Positions 43,418 to 52,482 of a stretch of 64,000 bases of DNA are shown here, piece after piece. Each line of letters opens with the position of its first letter. Position 1 is the stretch's first letter. The stretch comes from Georgenia_B sunbinii (GTDB lineage: Bacteria; Actinomycetota; Actinomycetes; Actinomycetales; Actinomycetaceae), in the NCBI RefSeq assembly GCF_036421855.1, contig NZ_JAZGOK010000004.1; one strand, given 5' to 3'. The notes beneath the pieces were generated by a model, which saw only the letters and a program-made list of their open reading frames with translations, ran no database searches and was not told the DNA's origin. The position numbers and the translations under genes were made by a program.

Positions 43418-46400
43418 TCACTCGACGGTGAGCCCGGCCAGCTCGATCCGGTTGCGCCCGTCAGAGGCGGCCGTCGGCAGCTCGGTGAACCACAGCACGA
43501 GCTGGTCGGTCGTCACCGGCTCGGCGAAGGTGAACGTGGTCTCCGGGCCCATGTCTCCCGAGGCGAGGAGATCGCCCTCGGTCGGCGTCGACGGGTCGGT
43601 CGCGCGGATCTCCACGTTGCCGCCCTCGCCCATGAGGTCGAGGGTGACGGCGGAGACGACGGTCTCCTCCTCGAGCTCCACGGAGAGCCCGATGCCGGAC
43701 TTCATCCCGTAGGAGGGATCGACGTAGGAGCGCGACCGCCAGTAGCTGCTCGGGTCGTCGTCGAGCGCACGGCCGGTGAGATCGGGGTTCTCGGCGCCGT
43801 CCCCCTCGGGGTCCAGCGGGGCGAGGGAGGCGATCACGGGCGGCTCGGCCGCCTCGGTGGTCGGTTCGGCCTCGGTGGTCGGCTCGGGCGCGGCGCTTCC
43901 GTCGTCGGTCGCCTCCGGCTCCGCCCCCTGCGTCACGGCAGGAGTGGGCAGGACGACGGGCTCGGAGTCGGCGAACAGCGTCCGGAACGCGAGGACCGCC
44001 GCGAGCATGACGGCGACGAAGGCGATGGCGAGCACGATCGGGGTGGGGTCGAGGCGCCGTTCCCGGAACGGCACCGGGGCGCCGTCCGGGCGGGCCTCGT
44101 CATCCGGACCGGTGGGCTGCGGCTGCCAGGTCGGGTCGGCTGGCGGCCGGACGGGCGCGTCAGCCACGACGGGTGCAGATGTGCCGGCACCTGCGGTTGG
44201 CGCCGGCGGGGCATCAGCGGTGGCGGCGTCCTGCTCCTGCGCGGACAGCGCAGCCTCGACGGCCTCCTCCCGCCGTACGGCGTCAGCCTCCTCGGCCCTC
44301 GCCTCGCGCTGCTCACGCCAGCCGGCGATCTTCCCCCGTACCGAGCTGGTGCTCGTGCGGGCGGCGTCCGCCACCGCCGCCGCGGCGCCCGCAGCCGCTG
44401 CGCCGAGTGCCGCGGTGGCCGCGGAACCACGGTGGTGGCGACCGCCGCCGGCGGCGGCCTCGGCCGGCACGTCCCCGCCGGCGGCCACGACATCGGTGAA
44501 GTCGGTGGGAGCCGGCGTTCCGGTCAACGAGCGCGGCCGCCAGCCGGTGGTGTCGGGAGCGGCTGCCTCGGTCGCTGAGGAGGGTGCGCCGGTCGTGTCC
44601 TCCGACGCGCCGTGCTCGTCGACCTGGGCGCGGACGGCGGCGCCCGTGGAGACTGCGGGCCACGTCGGTCGGGGCCGGGCGGCAGGCATGACCGCTGCGG
44701 GGTCGGCTGTGCCACCGGTCGCCAGCGTGCCGGCGACGGCGGCACCGGCGACGGCGGTCGCGGCCGATGCACCGGCTGCCGCCGCAGCGGCCGCTGCGGC
44801 ACCGGGGGCAGTGACGTCCGGCGGGCCGGATCCGGAGTCGGGGTCGGCCGGTTCGGTGGCGGTGGGCACCGCGTCGTCGAGACCGTCGACGTCGTCGTCC
44901 TCGTCGTCAGACTCGCTGCCGGCGGCGACCTGTGCCGCGGTGAGTGACGCGGCGGGTTCGGGCGACGCGGTGAGTGACGGCAGCGCGAGGTCGTCGCCGG
45001 CGAGTGCCTCGACGTTGATGTCGCGCCAGGGCGCGAGCTCACGGATGAGCTCGCTGGGCGTCCGCGGCCCGTCGTAGCCGGGGCGCAGCGTGCGGCGACA
45101 GAGGTCGTCGAGGTCGGCGGGCACGTCGGCGCGCAGCTCGCGTGGCGCCGTCGTCACGCCCTCGGTGCTCGGGGCGTCGGGCAGGTGGGCATCGGCCATG
45201 CCCGGCCGGCGGGTGGCGTCGGCGGCCGCGCTGCCGTTGGGCCAGTGGCCGGTGAGCGCGACGTACATCAGCCGGACGAGGCCGACGGCGTCGTTGCGTG
45301 CCGCCGCCAGCGGGTCGCCGTCGTCGAGCCCGAGGTAGGCCGCCGCGATACCGGTGCCGGCGAGCTTGACCTGGCCGTCCGGGGTCAGGTGGAGCGCGGC
45401 GGGAGTGAGGGCGAGGTGGTGGACACCACGGCGGCGCGCGGTCTCCAGGGCGCTGGCGGCCTCCCCGATGACGGCGCGCGCCTGGCTGGCCGGCAGCGTG
45501 CCGGTGGCGGCGAGCTGTGCCAGCGACGGACCGCCGGCGACGTCGGTGACGATGTAGCCGTGGGCGTCGTGCTGGCCGACGTCGAGGATGCGCTGCAGCC
45601 GAGGGTCGTCCACCAGCGCGGCGCGACGTGCGGCGTCGAGCGCCTCGAGCGACGGGCCGGTGGTGCCGGGCAGCACGATCGCGGAGACCACCCGGTCGAG
45701 AATCTGGTCGCGGCCCTGCCACAGCGCGGTGCCGGGCAGCATCGGGTCGAGCTCGTGCTCCAGCCGGTAGCGTCCGGAGAGCACGGTGCCGGGTGGCAGC
45801 GTGGGCGCGTTCTGCGCGGAGTGGCTGTCCAGCGTCTCGTTCCCTTCGTGGCGACCCGCGCCGGTCGTGGCGACGTGCCCGCTCATGGTACGCACTGCGT
45901 CACCCGCTCCCATCCGACGGGCCAGCGTGCCGGACCAGCGCGCCAGCGGCTGCGGCAGCCGCTGGCCCACGGCAGCCACCATCGAGCCGACCGGACGCAG
46001 CATGGTGTCGAGCTCGTCGACGCGCAGCCCCCGCAGCAGCAGGAAGTACACGACGCTCATGACCACGCCGGTGCCGACGACGCGTGCCAGTGCCTGGAGC
46101 AGCCGGAGCACGGTGCTGTCGGCCATCGCCGCCGGTCCCATGAGGTGCAGCAGCGCCCACCCCACGAGGATCGCGGGCGTCGCCGCCATCACGAGTCGCA
46201 GGTGGGTGCGCAGCACCCGGCGGCCGTCGAGGCTCGGCAGCTTGAGCCGCAGCGCGAGGTAGGCGACGAGGAAGCCGACGACGTTCGACAGCGTCATGGC
46301 CGCCGCAGCGCCCACCAGCCACCAGTGCGGCGGCAGCAGCGTGGCGGCCAGGCAGCCGACGATGACGATGGCGGTGAGCGGGATCTGGAGCCGGAACAGC

Positions 46401-47668
46401 GACCGGGTGTCCTCGAAGGCGTAATACACCCGCTGGACCATGGTGAAGGCGCCCAGCGCGGCGATCCCGGCAAGCAGCACGACGACCACTCGCGCGATGC
46501 CCTGCGCCTCGGCGAGCGTCGTCGTCGGCAGCACCGCCTGGACCAGCGGCAGTGCGATGACAGCGAGCGCCCCGCCGGCGAACACGGTGAACACCCCGAT
46601 GGTGCGCAGCCCCAGCGAAAGGTCGGTGCGCACCGCCGCGGTGTCGCCGCTCGCCGCGTACCCGGAGACCCGGGTGAACAGCGCGGTGACGAGGGAGACG
46701 GTGATGAGCGACTGCGGCAGCAGGTAGAGGAAGTTCGCGTTGTCCCAGGCGGCGTTGCCGGGCACGAAGGTCACCGCGCGGGCCGCGATGCTCGGCAGCT
46801 CGGCCACGGTGGACACGCCCCGGGTCGCCATCGCGGAGGCAGCCCCGGCGGCGAGGTTGGAGATCGCGATGAAGCCGAGCTGAGCGACCGCGAGGCTGGC
46901 GAACGCCCAGGTCGCCACCCGGCTTGCCCGGCCCAGCCCGGAGCCGCGCAGCCCCCAGCGGGGCCGGAAGTGGAAGCCGGACCGGCGCAACGGCACCACG
47001 AGCACGACAGCCTGCAGCGCCACACCGACCGTGGCGGTGCCGGCGATGACCGCGATCCGCAGCCCGGTCCACGCCGCCGGGTCCTCGTGGGCGCCGGTGG
47101 CGGCCCCGCCGAACACGAGGATGTAGCCGACCAGCCCGACGATGGCGACGACGTTGTTGACCGCCGGCGCCCACATGTACGGCCCGAACACGCCGCGGGC
47201 GTTGAGCACCTGGCCCAGCAGCGTGTACATCCCGTAGAAGAACAGCTGCGGGATGCACCAGATCGCGAAGGTGACCGCGAGCGTGAACCACTGCGGCTCG
47301 AGCTCGGCGGCGTAGACCGCCACGAGCACAGTGGCACCGGCGGTGAGGAGCGTGGTGAGGGCGAGGAGCGCCACGCCGGCCATGGTCAGCAGCCGGTTGA
47401 CGTACTCGTCGCCGCCGTCGCGGCCCTTCATCGCCCGGACGATCTGCGGCACGAGGATCGCGTTGAGCACCCCGCCGGCGACGAGCATGTAGACGACGTT
47501 GGGCAGCTTGTTCGCCACCGAGAACGAGTTCGCCGCCCCGGTGAGGCCGATCGCGGCCACGAGCACGACGTTTCGGACGAGGCCGAGGAGCCGGGACACG
47601 AGCGTCCCGGAGAACATCACGGCCGCGGAGCCCGCCAGGCCCCGGGGCGCGTCGGCTGACGTGGTCAC
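43418..47668 (-). CDS. murJ: MurJ lipid II flippase fused to a pseudokinase
   Basis: 1416 residues. The MviN/MurJ flippase domain (about 1-530, 14 transmembrane helices, SRLLGLVRNVVL) is followed by a protein-kinase-like domain (about 625-885) that lacks catalytic residues: SAIVLPG replaces VAIK, HHLALTPAALHL replaces HRD, and LAGTGIA replaces DFG. A 330-residue Ala/Thr/Pro-rich linker, a further transmembrane helix (about 1210-1230) and an extracellular galactose-binding-like domain (about 1277-1416) follow. This matches mycobacterial MviN (Rv3910), whose phosphorylated pseudokinase recruits FhaA. It overlaps the DUF6049 stop. Confidence 0.94.
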   Translation of the reverse strand: MTTSADAPRGLAGSAAVMFSGTLVSRLLGLVRNVVLVAAIGLTGAANSFSVANKLPNVVYMLVAGGVLNAILVPQIVRAMKGRDGGDEYVNRLLTMAGVALLALTTLLTAGATVLVAVYAAELEPQWFTLAVTFAIWCIPQLFFYGMYTLLGQVLNARGVFGPYMWAPAVNNVVAIVGLVGYILVFGGAATGAHEDPAAWTGLRIAVIAGTATVGVALQAVVLVVPLRRSGFHFRPRWGLRGSGLGRASRVATWAFASLAVAQLGFIAISNLAAGAASAMATRGVSTVAELPSIAARAVTFVPGNAAWDNANFLYLLPQSLITVSLVTALFTRVSGYAASGDTAAVRTDLSLGLRTIGVFTVFAGGALAVIALPLVQAVLPTTTLAEAQGIARVVVVLLAGIAALGAFTMVQRVYYAFEDTRSLFRLQIPLTAIVIVGCLAATLLPPHWWLVGAAAAMTLSNVVGFLVAYLALRLKLPSLDGRRVLRTHLRLVMAATPAILVGWALLHLMGPAAMADSTVLRLLQALARVVGTGVVMSVVYFLLLRGLRVDELDTMLRPVGSMVAAVGQRLPQPLARWSGTLARRMGAGDAVRTMSGHVATTGAGRHEGNETLDSHSAQNAPTLPPGTVLSGRYRLEHELDPMLPGTALWQGRDQILDRVVSAIVLPGTTGPSLEALDAARRAALVDDPRLQRILDVGQHDAHGYIVTDVAGGPSLAQLAATGTLPASQARAVIGEAASALETARRRGVHHLALTPAALHLTPDGQVKLAGTGIAAAYLGLDDGDPLAAARNDAVGLVRLMYVALTGHWPNGSAAADATRRPGMADAHLPDAPSTEGVTTAPRELRADVPADLDDLCRRTLRPGYDGPRTPSELIRELAPWRDINVEALAGDDLALPSLTASPEPAASLTAAQVAAGSESDDEDDDVDGLDDAVPTATEPADPDSGSGPPDVTAPGAAAAAAAAAGASAATAVAGAAVAGTLATGGTADPAAVMPAARPRPTWPAVSTGAAVRAQVDEHGASEDTTGAPSSATEAAAPDTTGWRPRSLTGTPAPTDFTDVVAAGGDVPAEAAAGGGRHHRGSAATAALGAAAAGAAAAVADAARTSTSSVRGKIAGWREQREARAEEADAVRREEAVEAALSAQEQDAATADAPPAPTAGAGTSAPVVADAPVRPPADPTWQPQPTGPDDEARPDGAPVPFRERRLDPTPIVLAIAFVAVMLAAVLAFRTLFADSEPVVLPTPAVTQGAEPEATDDGSAAPEPTTEAEPTTEAAEPPVIASLAPLDPEGDGAENPDLTGRALDDDPSSYWRSRSYVDPSYGMKSGIGLSVELEEETVVSAVTLDLMGEGGNVEIRATDPSTPTEGDLLASGDMGPETTFTFAEPVTTDQLVLWFTELPTAASDGRNRIELAGLTVE

Positions 47669-49866
47669 GGTGTCTCGCTGGGGTCGCTGGGGTCGCTGGG
47701 ATCGGTGGTGTCGGTGGCCGGCTCGGCGAGCGAGGCGCCCTGCCGGGTGCGCCGGGCCCGGCGGACGGTGCGGATGAGGCCGACGATGATCATGACGACG
47801 AGCAGGCCGGCGACGATCGCGGTGCCCACCGTCTCCCAGTCCGCCCGCACCCGGACCTGGATCTCGGTCGGCTCGTCGATCGGGTCGCCTGCGGGCGAGG
47901 TGAGGATGACGTCGACGACGACGTTGCCGCTGCCGACGGCGTGCACCGGCACCTGCGCGGTGGCCGTCTCGTGCGGCGCGACCGTCAGCGAGACCGCATC
48001 CGGTGCCACGAGCCGGGGGTCACGCGGTCGCAGCCGCACCTGGACGTTGGCCGCCTGGGTGAGGCCGTTGCTCACCGCGACCGGGATGTGGGCCTCGGCG
48101 TTGATGAGGTTGAGCGTGCTGCCGGGGCGCGCGGCGACGAGGCCGCGGCGGGTGTCGGCCGCATCCTCGGCGGCGCCGAGGATGCGGGTCCGGCCCGCGG
48201 GTGCCTCCCGCCAGGCGACGGCGGGCAGCTCGAGGAGCTCGGTGCGGACCGGCTCGACGAGGGCGGCGGGCTCCTCGAGCACCGCGGCGAACGCGGACGT
48301 CCGCGCCATGACGTCGGCGGCCCGGTCGAGCTCCGGCGGGGTGAGCTCCCCGGTCTCGACCACCTCGTCCGGCAGCTCGGTGCGCTCGAGGTCGTCCGGG
48401 ACGTCATGGCTGAGCACCTCGGCGAGATCGACGCGGTCGAGCCACGGCGCGCTCGACAGCGCGTTCAGCCGTTCGGTGAGCTCGGCGGGGTCGCCGGCGA
48501 AGTCGCGGGGCAGGGCCAGGACGAGGTCGCGGCGGTCGGTCGGTCGTTCCCGGGTGACGACGGCGGTCTCGGCCAGGAGGAGCTGACGGGCGGTGAGCGC
48601 GTCCAGCGGGATGGCGGCCGGTACGTCGGCCGGCAGGAACGGCAGGCGCTCGCCGGCGAGGAGCGCGGAGAGCCGGTCGTCGCTGAGGGCAGCGGGCAGC
48701 TGCCAGCCGTCCCCGGCGAGCTCGGCCCGGCCGCTGGGGGTGTAGGTGAGCTGGTCGACCACCTCGAGCGCCGAGCTCGGCAGCACCGCGGCAGTGGCGC
48801 CCCTGCCGGCGACGGTGGCGAGCGTCGCGGCGTCCGGCTGGGTGGCTGCCGGCCACGCCAGGGTGCTGCTGACCGTCCCCGCCAGCCCGCTTTGCTCCAG
48901 GGCAGCCACGGTGAGGTCGGCGCCGTCGTCGAGCAGGTCGGTGCGACCGAGGTGGGTCAGCGCGGCGACGTCGGCGTCGGCCCACGGCAGCGCGTGCACG
49001 GTGCGCCCGGCGCCACCGGCGAACGAGGCGACCGCCTCCCGCAGCGCGGTCACCGCAGGGTCCACGGCGTCGACATCGTCCTCGTCCTCGTCCTCGGGAG
49101 GGGCGGTCGTGGGGCCGTCGGCGGGGGCGCCGTCGCCGGTGAGGTCGACCGGGTCCGGCGCACCGACCAGCAGCGACGGGTCGACGGCGAGATCGACGTC
49201 GGCCTCGTCGAGCGCCCCGACGAGCCCGGTGAGCCGGTCCGCGGCGGCCTCGGCCACCGACGTGCCCTCGAGGTGGGCGGTGGTCCGCTCGCCCGCGGTG
49301 GGGGTAGCGGCGCCCAGCACGGCCAGCGGCATGGTCTCGATGTCGAGATCGGGCCACCACAGCAGGAAGCTGCGGGCGGTGGCGGCGGGCGTGACCGGGT
49401 CGGCGGCATCGCTGGCGGCGACCTCCAGCCCGCGCGGGCCCCAGCTGACGTAGCTCTCGTCGAGCGGCAGCTCTTCCGCGGGCACCCGAATCGCGAACGA
49501 GGTGACCTCACCCGCCGCGACCGGCTCCTCGAGAGCGACGGCCTGCAGCAGGTAGGTGCTGGAGAAGGTGCCGGGCAGCAGCCACTGCTCGAGCATCGAG
49601 CGGCTGATCGGCGTCCGCTGCTGCGCCCGCAGCCGCAGCTCGGGCTCGACGAGCGGGGCGTCGGTGTCGTTGATGACCGTGCCGCGCACGACGAGGTCGT
49701 CCCCGGGGCGCAGCACGGCGGGCTCGATGGACGTGAGGCTGACGGTGACCTCGCCGGCCGTCTCGCCCGCGGTGGGGTCGTCAGGCGCCGGGGCCACGCC
49801 GAACGTCGGGATCGCGGTCGACAAGATCAGGGCCAGGGCGAGGACTGCGTGGCGGATGCTCCTCAT
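47665..49866 (-). CDS. DUF6049 family exported membrane protein
   Basis: 733 residues. Signal peptide (about 1-24), an Ig-like N-terminal domain (about 40-160), a large central domain with acidic linker EDEDEDDVDAVD near 265, an Ig-like C-terminal domain (VAVSNGLTQAANVQVRLRPRD), then one transmembrane helix (about 682-704) and a short cytoplasmic tail. The family sits directly upstream of murJ in many actinobacteria, which suggests a role in wall synthesis; no activity is known. ATG 49866 overlaps the NUDIX stop (ATGA), and its end overlaps murJ. Confidence 0.9.
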   Translation of the reverse strand: MRSIRHAVLALALILSTAIPTFGVAPAPDDPTAGETAGEVTVSLTSIEPAVLRPGDDLVVRGTVINDTDAPLVEPELRLRAQQRTPISRSMLEQWLLPGTFSSTYLLQAVALEEPVAAGEVTSFAIRVPAEELPLDESYVSWGPRGLEVAASDAADPVTPAATARSFLLWWPDLDIETMPLAVLGAATPTAGERTTAHLEGTSVAEAAADRLTGLVGALDEADVDLAVDPSLLVGAPDPVDLTGDGAPADGPTTAPPEDEDEDDVDAVDPAVTALREAVASFAGGAGRTVHALPWADADVAALTHLGRTDLLDDGADLTVAALEQSGLAGTVSSTLAWPAATQPDAATLATVAGRGATAAVLPSSALEVVDQLTYTPSGRAELAGDGWQLPAALSDDRLSALLAGERLPFLPADVPAAIPLDALTARQLLLAETAVVTRERPTDRRDLVLALPRDFAGDPAELTERLNALSSAPWLDRVDLAEVLSHDVPDDLERTELPDEVVETGELTPPELDRAADVMARTSAFAAVLEEPAALVEPVRTELLELPAVAWREAPAGRTRILGAAEDAADTRRGLVAARPGSTLNLINAEAHIPVAVSNGLTQAANVQVRLRPRDPRLVAPDAVSLTVAPHETATAQVPVHAVGSGNVVVDVILTSPAGDPIDEPTEIQVRVRADWETVGTAIVAGLLVVMIIVGLIRTVRRARRTRQGASLAEPATDTTDPSDPSDPSETP

Positions 49867-50384
49867 GCGCGGCCGGCCAGCACGTCCCTCGCGGCGGCGA
49901 CCACTCGGCGTTCGTTGGGGTAGGCCAGGCGGGCGGCCACCTCGTTGAGCCCTACCCACGCGACGTCCTCTGCCTCGTGGTCCGGGTCGTTCTCGATGGT
50001 CAGCTCTCCGCCGGTCGCCTCGAGCAGGAAGTGGTGGACGACCTTGTGGACCCGGCGGTCGTCGCCGGCGAACCAGTAGTCGATCGTCGCGAGGTGACGC
50101 AGGACACGGCCGGTGATCCCGGTCTCTTCCTCGATCTCCCGCACGGCGGCCTCCTGCGGGGTCTCCACGCCCTCGAGGTGCCCCTTGGGCAGGCACCACT
50201 CGAGCCGGCCGCCGCGGTTACGGCGCGCGATGACAGCCGTGTAGGCGAGGCCGTCGATGACCTTGACCACCAGCCCACCGGCCGATGTCTCGTCGACGAC
50301 GGGCAGCAGCGCAGTCCGCCGTACTGTCGCGTGGATCCGCGGTGGCCGGGGAATGCGGCGGCGCGGAGACGGGACGGCGGACAT
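49863..50384 (-). CDS. NUDIX hydrolase
   Basis: 173 residues. A basic N-terminus is followed by a complete NUDIX box (about 70-92: G-x5-E-x7-REI-x-EETG). The family hydrolyses nucleoside diphosphates linked to another moiety; the substrate here is not predictable. It belongs to the CCA-adding-enzyme/NUDIX/DUF6049/murJ neighbourhood of actinobacteria. It is divergent from the CCA-adding enzyme, with 72 nt between the starts. Confidence 0.92.
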   Translation of the reverse strand: MSAVPSPRRRIPRPPRIHATVRRTALLPVVDETSAGGLVVKVIDGLAYTAVIARRNRGGRLEWCLPKGHLEGVETPQEAAVREIEEETGITGRVLRHLATIDYWFAGDDRRVHKVVHHFLLEATGGELTIENDPDHEAEDVAWVGLNEVAARLAYPNERRVVAAARDVLAGRA

Positions 50385-50456
50385 GAGGTCACCATAATCA
50401 ACGCCGGCCGCTCCCGGCGCCGCGCGCGCCGCCGGGGACGTGGCAGGCTTGGACAA

Positions 50457-51914
50457 ATGCCCACCCAGAACGCGCCCCGTCCCGCCGCAGCGCTCGCCCG
50501 CACCGCCGCTGCGGCGCTCACCTCGCTGCCCCCGACCGTGCTCGAGCTCGGCGGTGTGTTCGCCGACGCCGGGCACGAGCTGGCGCTCGTCGGTGGCCCG
50601 GTCCGCGACGCCTTCCTCGGCTCGGTCAGCCACGACCTCGACTTCGCCACCTCCGCCCGGCCGGAGGAGACCGAGGCGCTGCTGGCGCGCTGGGGCGACG
50701 CCCACTGGGACGTCGGCAAGGAGTTCGGCACCATCGGCGCCCGACGCGGTGACGTCATCGTCGAGGTGACGACCTACCGCACCGAGAGCTATGAGGTGGG
50801 TTCGCGCAAGCCTGTCGTCGAGTACGGCGACACCCTCGAGGGCGACCTGTCGCGGCGCGACTTCACCGTCAACGCGATGGCGGTGCGGCTGCCCGCCCTC
50901 ACCTTCGTCGACCCGCACAACGGGATGGCCGACCTCGAGGCCGGGCTGCTGCGCACACCGGTGGAGCCGGAGCAGTCCTTCGACGACGACCCGCTGCGCA
51001 TCATGCGCGCCGCCCGGTTCTCCGCCCAGCTCGGCTTCGACGTCGCCGAGGACGTCATGGCGGCGATGTCCACGATGGCGGAGCGGCTCGAGATCGTCTC
51101 GCCCGAGCGGGTCCGGGGCGAGCTGGAGCGGCTGCTGATCTCCCCGCGCCCCCGACGCGGCCTCGAGCTCATGGTCTACACCGGCGTCGCAGCCGTCGTG
51201 CTGCCGGAGCTGGCCGAGCTGCAGCTGACCGTCGACGAGCACAACCGGCACAAGGACGTCTACGAGCACACCCTGGTGGTGCTGGACCAGGCCATCGAGC
51301 TGGAGACCGGCCGCGCCGGTGCGGTACCCCGGCCGGACCTCGTGCTGCGGCTGGCCGCCGTCATGCACGACGTCGGCAAGCCCGACACCCGCCGGTTCGA
51401 GCCTGGCGGCGGGGTGAGCTTCCACCACCACGAGCTCGTCGGCGCCAAGATCACCCGCAAACGGCTCAAGGCGCTGCGCTTCGACAAGCAGACCATCAAG
51501 GACGTCAGCCGGCTGGTCGAGCTGCACCTGCGGTTCCACGGCTACGGCGAGGGCGCGTGGACCGACTCCGCGGTGCGTCGCTACGTCACCGACGCCGGCC
51601 CGCTGCTCGAGCGGCTGCACCGCCTCACCCGCGCCGACTGCACCACCCGCAACCGGCGCAAGGCGATGCGGCTGTCGGCGGCCTACGACGACCTCGAGGA
51701 GCGCATCGTCGCGCTCACCGAGGCCGAGGAGCTGGCCAAGGTGCGTCCCGAGCTCGACGGCGAGCAGATCATGGCGCTGCTCGGCGTCGGACCGGGCCCC
51801 GTCATCGGGCAGGCCTACAAGATGCTGCTCGAGCTGCGGATGGAGGAGGGCATGGTCGGCGAGGAGGTTGCCCGGGAGCGGCTGCTCGCCTGGTGGGCCG
51901 AGCGCGAGGGCTGA
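50457..51914 (+). CDS. CCA tRNA nucleotidyltransferase
   Basis: 485 residues. The class II nucleotidyltransferase head has GGPVRDAFLG (about 46), DLDFAT (about 60) and RRDFTVNAMA (about 133). A C-terminal HD domain with HDVGKPDT (about 304) is present. It adds or repairs the 3' CCA of tRNA, which matters because tRNA-Leu in this window does not encode CCA. The related actinobacterial genes are often called pcnA. No strong Shine-Dalgarno precedes ATG 50457, so the mRNA may be near-leaderless. Confidence 0.93.
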   Translation: MPTQNAPRPAAALARTAAAALTSLPPTVLELGGVFADAGHELALVGGPVRDAFLGSVSHDLDFATSARPEETEALLARWGDAHWDVGKEFGTIGARRGDVIVEVTTYRTESYEVGSRKPVVEYGDTLEGDLSRRDFTVNAMAVRLPALTFVDPHNGMADLEAGLLRTPVEPEQSFDDDPLRIMRAARFSAQLGFDVAEDVMAAMSTMAERLEIVSPERVRGELERLLISPRPRRGLELMVYTGVAAVVLPELAELQLTVDEHNRHKDVYEHTLVVLDQAIELETGRAGAVPRPDLVLRLAAVMHDVGKPDTRRFEPGGGVSFHHHELVGAKITRKRLKALRFDKQTIKDVSRLVELHLRFHGYGEGAWTDSAVRRYVTDAGPLLERLHRLTRADCTTRNRRKAMRLSAAYDDLEERIVALTEAEELAKVRPELDGEQIMALLGVGPGPVIGQAYKMLLELRMEEGMVGEEVARERLLAWWAEREG

Positions 51915-51951
51915 GTGTGAGGGCTGAGCGCGAGGCTGTGGCCGGGCCTGG

Positions 51952-52470
51952 TCAGACGACCGGGCGCAGCAGGCCGGAGTCGACGTCGTACAGGAAGCCG
52001 CCGACCTCCACGTAGTCCGCGACCAGCGGGTGGGCGTAGACCTTGTTGACCTCGGCGCGGACGTCGGCCTCCTGGTCGCGGATGACGCCGAAGGTCATCC
52101 AGGACGCGTCCTGACCGGTGCGCTCGGCGACCTTTGCCTGCAGCTGCTCCTCGGTGTCGGTGGCCATCGCGCAACGGGTGTGGTGCACGACGAGGATGCG
52201 CCGCACGTTGAGCAGGCTGACCCCGATGACCAGCGCGATGAGCACCTGGTCGGTGACCCGGCCACCCGGGTTGCGCAGGATCTTCGCGTCCCCCGGCTCG
52301 AGGCCGATCATGCCAAGCGGGTCGATCCGCGAGTCCATGCAGGTGACCATGGCGACCCCGGCGCGGGCGACGCCGTCGAAGCCGGCGAGCGCGAAGTTGC
52401 CGGCGTATCGCCGGTTGGCTTCGAGGAGGTCAGAGAAGTCAGGGTCCGGGCGCGAGGGCTGAAGAGTCAC
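51952..52470 (-). CDS. Beta-class carbonic anhydrase
   Basis: 172 residues. Zinc ligands are seen as CMDSR (about 44-48) and HHTRC (about 96-100), the diagnostic beta-CA pair, with the Asp-Arg dyad in the first motif. It interconverts CO2 and bicarbonate. It is convergent with the CCA-adding gene and lies 12 nt upstream of nothing shared with the MFS gene beyond the same direction; the MFS gene is upstream. Confidence 0.93.
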   Translation of the reverse strand: MTLQPSRPDPDFSDLLEANRRYAGNFALAGFDGVARAGVAMVTCMDSRIDPLGMIGLEPGDAKILRNPGGRVTDQVLIALVIGVSLLNVRRILVVHHTRCAMATDTEEQLQAKVAERTGQDASWMTFGVIRDQEADVRAEVNKVYAHPLVADYVEVGGFLYDVDSGLLRPVV

Positions 52471-52482
52471 AGACCGAACTTA

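Noticed and set aside
45185..47659. 824-codon plus-strand frame opposite murJ
   Set aside because: Shadow of murJ; repetitive H/R/G/Q sequence without family features.
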